A DNA stretch of 64,000 nt from Leisingera daeponensis. GTDB taxonomy: Bacteria; Pseudomonadota; Alphaproteobacteria; Rhodobacterales; Rhodobacteraceae. The DNA lies in assembly GCF_019801465.1 (NCBI RefSeq), contig NZ_JAHVJA010000014.1:1-64000 (forward strand). Reading direction: 5' to 3'. The position numbers and the translations under genes were made by a program. How positions within the stretch are numbered: the stretch's first letter is position 1; every line of letters begins with the position of its first letter. The notes beneath the pieces were generated by a model that saw only the letters and a list, made by a program, of their open reading frames with translations, ran no database searches and was not told the DNA's origin. This document shows positions 1 through 8,685 of this stretch, one piece after another.

Positions 1-118
1 TGGCCCGATACGGCTTCGCTTTGTGGAGGCTACACCGCATCGGGCCAGCTAACCGCACGTCAAACAGGGGGTCAATTTTGGATGCCTATAGGGGGTCAAA
101 GTTCCATGCCGATTGACA
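1..118. mobile_element. terminal end of an IS21-like insertion sequence
   Basis: Two tandem, nearly identical 20-mers begin at 67 and 91. Each starts GGGGGTCAA and ends ATGCC, and they are followed by CCGATTGACA. This multiple-terminal-repeat layout, with an outer end in ...TGACA, is what I know from IS21-family (istA/istB) ends. No istA or istB reading frame is present, so this is either the edge of a full element lying to the left of the window or a scar. The assignment rests on the terminal-repeat pattern only. Confidence 0.55.
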
Positions 119-229
119 AACGTCCGGTGCGATGGGCGAACTTTGCCGAGCGGGTTCCCGTGCGAAGGTCGGCTAAGGGCCGATTGACGCGGCAAATTCG
201 CTTGTCCTCTCAAGAACGCTTTTCACTAC

Positions 230-1252
230 TTAGCCCTGCTTTCTTGGCCCTACGACGCGAGTTGGCAAATCTCTGCCTGCCGATTTTCCGCGCTTGTGCG
301 CCCGAACACGTACAATTTTGCCATTCGAATACCGTCTTTCATGTTCGGCCACCCAATGCTCCGTAGGCGCGGCTCGGCTTGCAGCCTGTTCCTGTTCAAA
401 ACGACGTCTCGCCTCTTGCTCGTTCAGGTGCCGCTCAGCAGCTGGCCCAATTCGAACGGTAATGTGCGACTTTAGCGTTTCTGTCATCCAAGCTTTGCCA
501 AATCTGCGCGCTGTTTTGGCCTGGGAGGATGTTAGGCTCGCAACTTCTCGAGACAGCAGATCATCTTCTCGCGCTTCAAGCGCTGCGAAAAGCATGAACC
601 CGATCACCATTTCGTAGGACAGGAGCCCCTTGTGTTCTTCGAAGTATTCTCTTGCCGAAGTTTCACTGCGCAACAGACCTGCTCGCATAAGTCCTGCAAT
701 AACCGTCCGTTCGGGTTGCCACCTAACATCGTCAAAGTCGGGGCGGCCATCTTGTGCTTTCGAAATCTCCAGGACCAAGGGTGCATCAAAAAACGATTTG
801 TCACTCACCGCGCTGAACAGACGCACGGTGAGCTTATCGGGAGACCGGTTGTCGTAAAGAAGTCCTTTTTGGTGGCGGTTACTCAAGCCCTCTTCACCTA
901 GGGTGGATATTCCCCGCGCAATTCGATCTTCCCATAGTTTACGGTCGTCGAATTGGATCCAAATGATGTCTTGTGGGAAGTCGACATCACGGACGTAGCC
1001 TTGGATGTCGGACTCTGGCCGATCCTCCCATGGCATTCCCTGTACATCCATTCGGAGTGAGTCGAGATAATTCGCAGCATTGTGATCTAGTAAATAGATT
1101 TTCGCTGAGGCGAGGTCGCCAAGTACGCTTTGCCAATGCTCGCGGATTTCCTCAGCCAATACTGGCCGTCCATCGGGGCCAGGCGTGTTCACAGGTTGCT
1201 CGTTCTCTAGGTAGTGCCCGAACTTCAGGGCAATCGTCTTGTAAAGGATCAT
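230..1252 (-). CDS. hypothetical protein, phage/plasmid type
   Basis: A 340-residue soluble protein with no signal peptide or membrane segment. I recognise no catalytic motif. The C-terminal third is rich in Arg, Glu and Gln, and its tail is strongly basic (ERRYSNGKIVRVRAHKRGK), a composition often seen in nucleic-acid-binding hypotheticals carried by phages and integrative elements. It is the first gene inside the IS21-like end and is transcribed towards it. The gap to the tRNA-like gene on the other side is about 265 bases and probably holds its promoter. Function unknown; confidence is for a real coding gene, based on length and codon use. Confidence 0.7.
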   Translation of the reverse strand: MILYKTIALKFGHYLENEQPVNTPGPDGRPVLAEEIREHWQSVLGDLASAKIYLLDHNAANYLDSLRMDVQGMPWEDRPESDIQGYVRDVDFPQDIIWIQFDDRKLWEDRIARGISTLGEEGLSNRHQKGLLYDNRSPDKLTVRLFSAVSDKSFFDAPLVLEISKAQDGRPDFDDVRWQPERTVIAGLMRAGLLRSETSAREYFEEHKGLLSYEMVIGFMLFAALEAREDDLLSREVASLTSSQAKTARRFGKAWMTETLKSHITVRIGPAAERHLNEQEARRRFEQEQAASRAAPTEHWVAEHERRYSNGKIVRVRAHKRGKSAGRDLPTRVVGPRKQG

Positions 1253-1518
1253 TGCATCTGCTCAGAAAACAAAGGGTAAATGTGATTTGGGTCAATAACT
1301 TGACCCATGCCGCGATACTCCGCTGCTTTTGCCTTCCGGTGCAACAGTGAAACCACCGATGCGGATAGCTTAATGTCCTGCAGTCTTCGCTTGTCAGATG
1401 CCGGGCTTTTCAGCACCGTGGGGCGTTTGCAATTTGGAATACCGATTTACGGCAGGCATTGACAGCTATAGAATGTCAACGATATTCACCCCCCCCCTCG
1501 TGCAACCATTTGGTTTAT

Positions 1519-1593
1519 CAGTGAGTGGCGCAGTTGTTTTAGCGCACTCGATTTAGGTTCGAGGGGTCGCGGGTTTGAATCCCGCCTCACTCG
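1519..1593 (+). tRNA. tRNA-like gene, anticodon UAG, possibly a pseudo-tRNA
   Basis: The sequence folds as a cloverleaf. The acceptor arm is 1519-1525 with 1586-1592 (six pairs plus a C-C mismatch at the top). The D-stem is GCGC/GCGC (1528-1531, 1542-1545). The anticodon stem CTCGA/TCGAG encloses the loop TTTAGGT, giving anticodon TAG at 1554-1556. The variable loop is 5 nt, and the T-arm GCGGG/CCCGC (1569-1585) has loop TTTGAAT. Odd points: UAG should be a leucine tRNA, but the long class II variable arm is missing. The D-loop lacks the G18-G19 pair, the T-loop reads TTT instead of TTC, and no CCA is encoded. It may be decayed, or an element-borne tRNA-like integration target. Confidence 0.5.
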
Positions 1594-1720
1594 CCTCCTT
1601 TTTCGGACGGAGCCCGGAATCGGCCAGCGCAATTCGATTCTGCAGCCCCAACTATTTAATCGCCAACAAAAAATCGACGCGCTGGTATGTTTTACATTGA
1701 ATGCGCATGACTATTCCAAG

Positions 1721-2341
1721 TTACGAACTCGCCTTATCGGCAGCCCTTTGCATCATAGAGAACAGATTGTAGGCAAACATGCCCGTCACAATTGAAAGAA
1801 GCATTGAGGCGTACACACCACCGCCGTCAACTGACGCGATCACACCCTCAGCTGAGGCACTGTCCACTCTGCCATCGGCAAAATAGGCTTCTGCGACAAT
1901 TGAAATTAACCCACTTTCAAAACTTAGGATGGAGATAACGGCAATAAAACCAGCTCCCAGAATGCCTCCCATGTTTTCGGCCATGACGTCCCCAGTCAGC
2001 AACGATCTACCCACCGCCCCAAACAAACCACCTAAGAACGCAGGGCCAAGAGAAAACAGCGCATTCAAATTTTGGTCCAACAGCGTCGCAACAGATTCGC
2101 TAAGCCGGAATCCACCAACGCTGACGTACCACCCAATTGAACCCGCAATAATCAACATTAATGTGGCAAACATTACTTGGCCATTTACGATCTTTTGACG
2201 ATAGGCCGCCTTCATCTTGTATAGCTGAAAGTCTCGCTGAATATCCGAAAGATCTACCTTAGCAGCCTTCTTGCCATCACCTGGATCTGGTTTGGTTTCA
2301 GTATCTTCGTTGTTGTCAGCATTGTTTAAATCTTTAGCCAT
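1721..2341 (-). CDS. small multi-span membrane protein, unknown function
   Basis: About 206 residues when started at the ATG at 2341, which has a purine-rich GAAAG a few bases upstream. A longer in-frame start at 2428 lacks such a site. The N-terminal ~45 residues are acidic and hydrophilic (DNNEDTETKPDPGDG). About four hydrophobic segments follow, around residues 58-80, 95-115, 125-150 and 180-200. A Gly-rich loop (GGLFGAVGRSL) lies between spans two and three. The base composition is more AT-rich than in the metabolic operons, which fits recent transfer. I recognise no family. Confidence 0.65.
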   Translation of the reverse strand: MAKDLNNADNNEDTETKPDPGDGKKAAKVDLSDIQRDFQLYKMKAAYRQKIVNGQVMFATLMLIIAGSIGWYVSVGGFRLSESVATLLDQNLNALFSLGPAFLGGLFGAVGRSLLTGDVMAENMGGILGAGFIAVISILSFESGLISIVAEAYFADGRVDSASAEGVIASVDGGGVYASMLLSIVTGMFAYNLFSMMQRAADKASS

Positions 2342-2739
2342 ACTACTTTCTTTCAAGAGTGTTACTTTTGTTGCGCCCTGAAATCTGCTTGCTGCGCAGC
2401 CTTTATCTTCTTCTTCGGTTCGTCGCAAAATTGGTTCCGCTCATCGCCTTCCCTATAAAGTGCGCCCATGCCGGATGCTAGACTTTGCACAGTCCGGTTT
2501 CTGCGCTCCGCCGACCTTCGAGCGGGGCGCAGCATCGTCCTGGTCAACTGTGCAGCCCTGAAGGTCCGCTCTCGGGAAATTTGGCTGGTTCCTTCGCGCT
2601 TGCAGCGAGGAAGTCGCCGCGCTTCGTGCAAACGTCCGAATTGGGCTGAAACCGTCGACTGCACTCGCGGCAGCCCGTGGTCGCGGCAATGCCAGGTGTG
2701 AGCTCGCGTGCCTATTTCCCCTAGGCATCTAAGAGAGTT
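2342..2739. other. intergenic, no supported gene
   Basis: About 400 bases between the membrane protein and the zincin gene. Short open frames exist in several phases, but none has a convincing start or composition. The GC-rich part (2460-2700) resembles the low-complexity gap sequence seen again near 50.4 kb, for example GCGCTTGCAGCGA at both places. It is best read as decayed, repeat-like spacer. Confidence 0.5.
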
Positions 2740-3126
2740 TCAGACCCACCATTGGTCGATGGCTGCGATTTCCTCGTCAGTCCATCCGAAATGATGGGCG
2801 AACTCGTGAATGACAACATGCGCGATCAACTGGTTCAGCTCGACATCGCCACGATCGCGCCATTCCGCCAGGATCGGCTGACGGAAGAGCCAGACAACAT
2901 CCGGTGGTGGAGCCATGTCGAGAACCGATTTCTCTGTCATAGGAATTCCCTCGTAGAGTCCGGTCAGTTCATATGGATCCGCAAAACCAAGTTCGCGAAG
3001 CATGGCAGGCGCGGGCCATTCGGCAATGCGCAGCATGACCTTTTCTGCAGCTGGCCTGAAGGCCCTTGGCAGGGAGGCTATGGTGGAGCGAGCGATCTTC
3101 TCGAAATAATCAAGGTCATGATGCAT
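2740..3126 (-). CDS. small zincin-like metallopeptidase
   Basis: 128 residues, the usual length of the short single-domain bacterial zincins (metallopeptidase family of the PF06262 type). The hallmark is HEFAHHFGW near the C-terminus: H107, E108 and H111 form the HExxH zinc site, followed by the typical GWTDEE tail. There is no signal peptide or membrane segment, so it is probably cytosolic. The substrate is unknown for the family. It is transcribed leftward, directly after a dead kptA, so both may once have been part of the same ancestral chromosomal segment. Confidence 0.85.
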   Translation of the reverse strand: MHHDLDYFEKIARSTIASLPRAFRPAAEKVMLRIAEWPAPAMLRELGFADPYELTGLYEGIPMTEKSVLDMAPPPDVVWLFRQPILAEWRDRGDVELNQLIAHVVIHEFAHHFGWTDEEIAAIDQWWV

Positions 3127-3216
3127 GCGCTTAATATGAATTCTTGGAACGGCGTTGTGAACGGCAAAGCCGGAGGAGGGCAGTTCATGCGCCTAATGCA
3201 ATCCGCAGCCTCCGGT

Positions 3217-3446
3217 CTAAATTGGTCTGCGACGGTCACGCTGCCCGTCCTCTGAAAGCGTGAACCGTTGCTTGTCATTTGCGCGACAATCTGGCGGGCG
3301 GCATCCGGAGTAATCCGGTGCCTTGCCTTCCTCATGCCACGCAGGAGGTCGTCCAATTAGAATCAGCCCCCTCGACCGAGCGTCAGGCCAACGATATCGG
3401 GTTGATGTCGCAGGATACAGGATAGGAACTTGCTCTCATCTGACAT
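3217..3446 (-). pseudogene. kptA: decayed RNA 2'-phosphotransferase (KptA/Tpt1)
   Basis: Reading leftward from an ATG at 3446 gives SKFLSCILRHQPDIVGLTL, the characteristic KptA/Tpt1 N-terminus. The Gly-Trp that should follow is interrupted by two stops (TGA, then TAA two codons later). The frame continues with LDDLLRGMRKARHRITPDA and then shifts into NDKQRFTLSEDGQR, again a KptA segment, before ending near 3217. The NAD-binding C-terminal half is absent. Two in-frame stops, one frameshift and 3' truncation make this a clear pseudogene of the NAD-dependent enzyme that removes an internal 2'-phosphate from RNA. Confidence 0.7.
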
Positions 3447-3542
3447 GAAAACTGCGGAGCCTGCCTCCTTTTATTCAGGGGGTGTAGTCACCACATCGAT
3501 GCTCGTGTTTTGTCTTATGTTGTCACCAGGCCTGACCTTGCG

Positions 3543-3902
3543 TCAGTCATTTGCCGCCTTGTTCATAATCGCTGCCAGATAGTCATAAGTTTCTTCGGCG
3601 ACCTGTTTTGCGTCGGAAATCAAAAGGTCATCGAAGTAATACCATCCTTCGCCACTCCCGACGAAGGACGTGGGCCTCGGATAGCGGCGCGCCAAGGTTT
3701 CAAAGAACATCTTGATCTCGAAGGCGTGTGAAACAAGAACCTGCTTTTTAGCCCCTTCAATGTGCTCGAATTCACATATGAGAACGCAGCGTTTCCGCCT
3801 CGCCAAGGCATAAATGCAGGGGATTTGGTTTGCTTCGCAGTGTTTGTGATGGGCCTTCACGTCAATACCGTCGCCGCGATACTTGGTGATCAGGTATTTC
3901 AT
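3543..3902 (-). CDS. hypothetical protein coupled to TniQ
   Basis: 119 residues, last gene of a leftward three-gene operon. Its start overlaps the stop of the TniQ gene by four bases, so translation is probably coupled. It is soluble, begins MKYLITKYRGDGIDVKAHHKHC, and is rich in Lys, His and Cys (C32, C39, C44 and others). It has no recognisable catalytic motif. Because it follows TniQ rather than a transposase or resolvase, it may be a partner specific to this module; that is inference. Not a known Tn5053/Tn402 component as far as I can tell. Confidence 0.7.
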   Translation of the reverse strand: MKYLITKYRGDGIDVKAHHKHCEANQIPCIYALARRKRCVLICEFEHIEGAKKQVLVSHAFEIKMFFETLARRYPRPTSFVGSGEGWYYFDDLLISDAKQVAEETYDYLAAIMNKAAND

Positions 3903-5773
3903 TTATCTTCTTCTTTCTTCTCTTGGAGGCTTGTTTCTGCCGGACGCGGAAGGCGAACAGCGTCGGCAACATCTCTTTCAAATATGGCGCCGTAGTCTTG
4001 GCCGTCGGGACTGAAGGGGCACACACCCGTGGTTGCCAATCTGAGCCGAAGGGCCTGCCATGAGGTGCCTAGTTCAACGGCCAGCCCGCGCAGGGTTACG
4101 AAACGCTCATGGAAAGCCGCGAGGTCGGCCGGCGCCAGGAACCGCTGCCGGGCTCCCGTCTTCGGGTGTCGGCCCTCCGTAGATGGAACATGACCTTCGC
4201 GCACCAGTCGCATAGCAGCGGCGGGTTTAAGGCCGCATTGGCGGGCGAACACCTCGATGCTGATGCCTGGGGCCTCAGGGCGCTCCAGAAGGCGTTCGAT
4301 CTCGTCATGGGTCACAAGGATCGCTCCGTAACCCTCACGGCCCATGTGGCGTCCGACCCTTTGAACCTTTCCATGTTCGAGGAGCGTGAGAATGGTGCCG
4401 GGAGAGATCTTGAGGCGTTGCGCTGTACTCGAAATGTCACCCCAAGCATGCATTGGGACGTAAATCGGCTCAGCTCCAGTCAGCAGGCCTTCCAGATACC
4501 TGTGGGCGTCACGCACATCCCAGAGGGGCCTGTGGTCGCCGCTGTCGACCGTGGGAGGGAAATGGTCTTCCTTGCGCAAGAGCTCGAACTGCGAGCGGGG
4601 CATGTTCAATGCCTGCTGAAAGTCCTTCGCGGACACCAGGGTGCTGATCTTGTCGAGATGCGGCTGAGCCTGCTTGGCGTCAAACAACTCCCACTGATCA
4701 TCCTGGCCGGTTTCAGCCGGTCGGACGAGGTTGGCATCAACCAGAAGCTTGCGTAAGCGCCGGGGGTCCATCCCGAGTTCCCGGGCGGCGCTGCGAACGG
4801 AGTGAACCTTGCGCTCCAGCACAGGCTCTCCCATCAGGTCGTCACCGGGGCCAAGCGGCCAAGTTGCAGCAATGTGGTCTCGGAGAAAGTTCCGGAACGG
4901 AGCATAGGCTTCACTGAGGAGGTCGAAGGCGAGGCGGTCATAAAGCGCGCCGTACTTCTTCTTAGGGCCGTCAGTCGGCGCTCCGATCGTGACCTGCAGT
5001 TCCATCAGAGCGGCCCGGATACTGTCTTCGCCTTGAGTGGCGAAGCGGAAGCCCATCTCGAATGCCATCCAGGCATGCTCTGGCTTAAACTTCTTCCATT
5101 TCGGGATCCTGACGGCCCATATGGCCCGACCCAGCAACTCGCAGAAATGCGCGGCTGCGTAGAGATCGAACTGGTCCAGCCAGCTTTCCGTGGGGGTGCC
5201 GAGGAGGCGCGCCTCGATCCAGTTATCGAAGTCATTGGGAGCACGGGCTTCTTTGTCCAGCTCTCCAGAGCAGACGTCGAGTGCGACCTCGGCCAAACGC
5301 GCGGCAACGTCATAGCGATGTCCTACCTTAGGTTCGGTCCATAGCGGGACGAGAGGATGGCAATGCTTCAGGCAGAGGGTCACCGGCCGGAAAAGCCAAT
5401 GTCCCCTGATGTACATGGCACCTTCTAAACTGTCGGAGTTGATTTCTGCATCCGCTCTCAAGCAGGCAGGGCAACCCCTGAGAGTGCTATCTTTGATGGC
5501 CTTAGCGTGAAGGCGTTGACCGCGGAATGCATGTTCCCGGTTGCCTAGGTGGTGAGGTGTCCAGCGCCGAAGGTCTTCGACGTCGATGGCGCAGAGGACC
5601 GCCAGACGGTGCAGGTCTTGGGGATTGCCGTTTATCACATTTGTGAACGACAGCCCCATGTCGGTGCAGAAGCCCGCGGTATCCACACCATTCAGAGCTG
5701 CCAGGCGCGATACGAACGAAAAGGCGGTTTCCCGTTCTTGTAGAACAGGCACGAGGGGGAGCGGTTTGGTCAT
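3899..5773 (-). CDS. tniQ: TniQ family protein (orphan)
   Basis: 624 residues. The N-terminal ~140 residues fit the TniQ domain: the opening PLVPVLQERETAFSFVSRLA, then a zinc finger with C101-x2-C104 and C134-x2-H137. The long C-terminal part contains several predicted helix-turn-helix-like units (for example around residues 310-345, 385-425 and 450-490) that suit DNA binding. TniQ proteins normally act with TniA/TniB or Tn7-like TnsABC in target choice. No DDE transposase, AAA regulator or resolvase is found nearby. Four-base overlaps with both neighbours show one translationally coupled operon. It may be a transposon remnant or a TniQ recruited to another job. Confidence 0.85.
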   Translation of the reverse strand: MTKPLPLVPVLQERETAFSFVSRLAALNGVDTAGFCTDMGLSFTNVINGNPQDLHRLAVLCAIDVEDLRRWTPHHLGNREHAFRGQRLHAKAIKDSTLRGCPACLRADAEINSDSLEGAMYIRGHWLFRPVTLCLKHCHPLVPLWTEPKVGHRYDVAARLAEVALDVCSGELDKEARAPNDFDNWIEARLLGTPTESWLDQFDLYAAAHFCELLGRAIWAVRIPKWKKFKPEHAWMAFEMGFRFATQGEDSIRAALMELQVTIGAPTDGPKKKYGALYDRLAFDLLSEAYAPFRNFLRDHIAATWPLGPGDDLMGEPVLERKVHSVRSAARELGMDPRRLRKLLVDANLVRPAETGQDDQWELFDAKQAQPHLDKISTLVSAKDFQQALNMPRSQFELLRKEDHFPPTVDSGDHRPLWDVRDAHRYLEGLLTGAEPIYVPMHAWGDISSTAQRLKISPGTILTLLEHGKVQRVGRHMGREGYGAILVTHDEIERLLERPEAPGISIEVFARQCGLKPAAAMRLVREGHVPSTEGRHPKTGARQRFLAPADLAAFHERFVTLRGLAVELGTSWQALRLRLATTGVCPFSPDGQDYGAIFERDVADAVRLPRPAETSLQEKKEEDK

Positions 5774-6219
5774 GGCCAGGCCTTTGGGTCGTCGTGATTT
5801 GCCTTGGTTTCTGGGAGGTTGCCGATCACCACGGCGGCTTCGGTTTTGCGGCCGCTTTGGGAGTAGGCCATGAAGCGCTCAAATGCTTGGCTTTGCATGG
5901 TGTTTTCCTCCATTCCTCGATCGTACGATCCGGCTTCCGGAAGCGTCGATAGGAAGCACACCTGAGCCAGATTATCTTCCTGTTCGCCAAGCGTTTCCTC
6001 CGGGTAGCAAAACACTTCCTTCAAGGCTTGACCGAAGGTCCCGGACAAGTCGCCATGGACAAAAATGGGGGCGAGCTTTTCCTGGCGCAGGCGATCCTCC
6101 AGACCATGAAAATCGAGAGGGTTGCTGCCGTGCCAAAAATGGGATTTGAAGTGGAGGTTCGCGATATTGGCGACTGTTCCGCCGTCAGCAGGTATTTGAA
6201 GAATGGACGGGCAGGGCAA
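5770..6219 (-). CDS. hypothetical protein upstream of and coupled to TniQ
   Basis: 149 residues starting at a TTG at 6219, preceded by a strong AGGAGG Shine-Dalgarno sequence a few bases upstream, so this is a real start and not the tail of a larger gene. The stop overlaps the TniQ start (ATGA). No membrane segment or signal peptide. The C-terminal half has a conserved-looking stretch around SGRKTEAAVVIGNLPETKA and ends KAWP. I do not recognise the family. It occupies the place where a TniB-type AAA protein would sit, but no Walker motif is present, so it is not an ATPase. Confidence 0.7.
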   Translation of the reverse strand: MPCPSILQIPADGGTVANIANLHFKSHFWHGSNPLDFHGLEDRLRQEKLAPIFVHGDLSGTFGQALKEVFCYPEETLGEQEDNLAQVCFLSTLPEAGSYDRGMEENTMQSQAFERFMAYSQSGRKTEAAVVIGNLPETKANHDDPKAWP

Positions 6220-6567
6220 CTCTGCCTCCTATGGTTTCAAGTGTAACCACCCCGACCGGATGGTTTTGAACAGCCTGATGGAACTTAAGCACCTGATCCG
6301 CCAGTATTTCTGGTGGATCTGCAATACCTTCTTCGTCTGTGCAAGGCTGGTGCCGAGCGGTTCAACTTTTCGCAATCGTCGATGAAAGGCTGTGGGCCAG
6401 AGTTAGCAGGGGGCTCACGGCTTAGAAAAAAATTATTCGCAAATTTCTATGAGGCTGATCTGTTCGATTTTTCGCATTTTCCCTGCTCAAACTAGCATTC
6501 ATCGGGTGGCAGGCTGGCGCATCCGACCGGTCACTGAATAAAAAATCAGAGCCGTATTCCGAATCGG
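6220..6567. other. intergenic; promoter region of the TniQ operon
   Basis: About 350 bases upstream of the leftward TniQ operon and of the truncated symporter. The part from 6415 to 6560 is noticeably AT-rich (AAAAAAATTATTCGC, TTTTTCGCATTTT) and is the likely place for the operon promoter. No gene or repeat is recognised. Confidence 0.45.
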
Positions 6568-7107
6568 TTGTTTTCTGGGGAGTTGGCGATCGAACAAAAG
6601 CAGCTCGGCTCTGTTCTATCCTGCAAGGCATTTCCAACCTCGCGGAAGAACTTGTATCGCCGTTTGTTCAAGTCGCATGCAACTGAAGCCGAGAAGATGA
6701 GAGGTGCGCGGCTGAGCGTGGTTTTCATCTCTGTTCTGTCCCTTCTGGTGGCACTCCTGATGACCGACATCATCAGCGCCTATCAATGGGCGCTCCGGAT
6801 TTCGACGGCCACTTTGGTGGTCCCCTTCCTGGCCGCGATGTTCTGGCGTCGGGCAACGTCGAAAGGATGCGCGTCGGCCATGCTCTCGGCCATTGTCGTG
6901 ACGGTTTTCTGGGCCTTTTGGGGGACAGGAACCGACCCGGTGATCCCCGGCATGCTGACCTGCCTGATCGTGCTGGTGATCGTCAGCATGATGACGCGGC
7001 ACTCGCCCCTGGAGTGTCCGTGCGCGGTCTACTGGGAAGATTTCCCCACAGCCAAGAGCCGGGCTGAGGCCATTCCGGCAGCCGAAAAAACGGCCGCAGT
7101 GGTCTGA
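6568..7107 (+). pseudogene. 3' fragment of a sodium:solute symporter
   Basis: The readable frame encodes the C-terminal part of an SSS-family symporter. From about 6655 onward it reads YRRLFKSH..., then GARLSVVFISVLSLLVALL, a membrane span ending in AAMFWRRATSKG, then two more spans, closing with the cytosolic tail. SSS carriers are usually around 500 residues with 13-15 spans; only the last four or so remain. The first ~29 codons do not look like symporter sequence, so the gene was cut around 6650, presumably when the TniQ module arrived. It is unlikely to be functional. Confidence 0.7.
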
Positions 7108-7574
7108 AGTCTCGCCAGGCGCGACACCAATATTTTCGGGGTGAACCTTGGTTTGCCCCGAAGAATACACTCCGCCATTTTAGGACTGTTTACGTGAGAA
7201 GCGGTCCTTCGCTGCAAGATGTTCGAACTGGTAAATCGCGGGACTTTGCTGCCGTTGCCCTTCCTAGTGTTTGCTGACGCAGCATTCGCTCGCGGGTTCG
7301 GCGTAATTTTCGCTGTGAAGCAGCATGTGTCGCCAAACCGGCCGTTGAAAGTCAGCACGAGGGGCCAAATTCAATCCACCCTTTCTCCGCAACGTGGATC
7401 GACCAACAAAGAGCGGGACAAAGTGACGTTTCGCTGCAAGCTGTCACAATGGCGGTAAACTGCCTGTTGTGTCTGCGGGGATCCACCGGGAAGGTGGAAA
7501 CCAGCCATTCCAGCGTAAGCGAACGGACCAAAGCTTGGATAAAATGCAGACCTTCGCAGAGAGCATTAAGCTCT
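7108..7574. other. intergenic, no supported gene
   Basis: About 470 bases between the symporter stump and the end of the leftward ABC transporter operon. Short frames on both strands lack ribosome binding sites and protein-like composition. It is probably decayed sequence. No clear terminator hairpin for the ABC operon was found. Confidence 0.4.
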
Positions 7575-8669
7575 TCATTCACCAGGCAGAACGTGACAAT
7601 GTTCCGGCAGCCAGTGAACCAAGAGCTTCTGTCCAGCTCTGATGTCTACCGTCTTAAGTTCGTCATGTCCCTTTTGCACCTTCAGTTCCTGCCCCTGATC
7701 TGTTTCCAAGAAAACAGTTGCAGAGGCCCCTGCAAATTCGCCTCCAACTACCGTGGCTTCTATGCTGTTTCCTGCCCATGGCGTACCAATGGTGGCCAAG
7801 GACATGTTTTCGGAGCTCACCGCGAAAGCCACAGGAGACCCGTCAGTCTTTTGCACCTCTGAAGGAGCTTTCAGATTGAATGAAGAGTGCTCAGTTTCAA
7901 TTTGCCACACCTCGTTTCCGCTGGACTTTAGGCGGCCGTCAAACACGTTGGATGAGCCTAGGAAACCAGCAACGAAGCGGTTGCGCGGTTCACGGTAGAT
8001 TTCCTCGGGCGTGCCGATCTGTTCGATCTTACCGCGGCTCATAATCACCACCCGGTCTGCCATGGAAAAGGCTTCGGACATCGAATGGGTCACATAGACG
8101 AAAGTGATGCCTAGATCCTTCTGCAGGCCCGACAGAACTGATTGCATGCGAACTTTTAAATGGGCGTCCAGAGCAGACAGCGGTTCGTCCAGCAGCAGGA
8201 TTTTCGGCTCAGTCACCAGCGAGCGGGCGAGAGCGACACGCTGGCGCTGGCCGCCCGACAGCTGCGAGATATTGCGGTCTGCAAATTCCAGAATGCCCAA
8301 CCGGTCCAGCCATTTGCGGGCCCGCTCACGCCGTTCGCCCTTAGGCACTTTGCGCATCTTCAGACTGAATTCGACATTCTCCTGCACCGTCAGGAAAGGG
8401 AACAGTGCAAGGCTCTGCCAGACCATCGGCGTGTCCCGTTCCCAGGTCGGCTTGCCGTTGATTTTCTTCCCGTCCAGCAAAATATTGCCTTCGGTCGGAT
8501 CTTCCAGCCCTGCCAGCATCCGCAAGGTCGTGGTCTTGCCGCAGCCGGAAGAGCCCATGATCGCCAGGAACTCTCCGCGGGCGATCTGGAAGTCGGCCTT
8601 TTCAACAGCGGTGAAGCTGCCGAACTTTTTAACAACGTTGTCAAAATGTACAATTGGGGTGTCCAGCAT
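7575..8669 (-). CDS. ABC transporter ATP-binding protein, Pot type
   Basis: 364 residues, the normal length for PotA-like ATPases. Walker A GSSGCGKT is at about 39-46, the signature LSGGQRQRVALARSL near 136-150, and Walker B with LLLDEPLSALD near 155-165. A C-terminal TOBE-type domain runs from about residue 240. It should energise the two permeases encoded just upstream (gaps and overlaps of 16 bases or less). The same operon begins with creatininase and a Tat-exported binding protein, so the likely cargo is creatinine or creatine rather than spermidine; this is inferred from context only. Confidence 0.9.
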   Translation of the reverse strand: MLDTPIVHFDNVVKKFGSFTAVEKADFQIARGEFLAIMGSSGCGKTTTLRMLAGLEDPTEGNILLDGKKINGKPTWERDTPMVWQSLALFPFLTVQENVEFSLKMRKVPKGERRERARKWLDRLGILEFADRNISQLSGGQRQRVALARSLVTEPKILLLDEPLSALDAHLKVRMQSVLSGLQKDLGITFVYVTHSMSEAFSMADRVVIMSRGKIEQIGTPEEIYREPRNRFVAGFLGSSNVFDGRLKSSGNEVWQIETEHSSFNLKAPSEVQKTDGSPVAFAVSSENMSLATIGTPWAGNSIEATVVGGEFAGASATVFLETDQGQELKVQKGHDELKTVDIRAGQKLLVHWLPEHCHVLPGE

Positions 8670-8685
8670 GGCTCTGTCCTGTTCG

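Noticed and set aside
3078-3356. A 92-codon minus-strand frame overlapping the zincin start
   Set aside because: Its readable part is the middle of the broken kptA, with stops before it and a frameshift inside it.
5770-6219. TniB-like ATPase upstream of TniQ
   Set aside because: Expected by position, but no Walker A or B motif is present and the protein has its own ribosome site, so it is not a truncated AAA protein.
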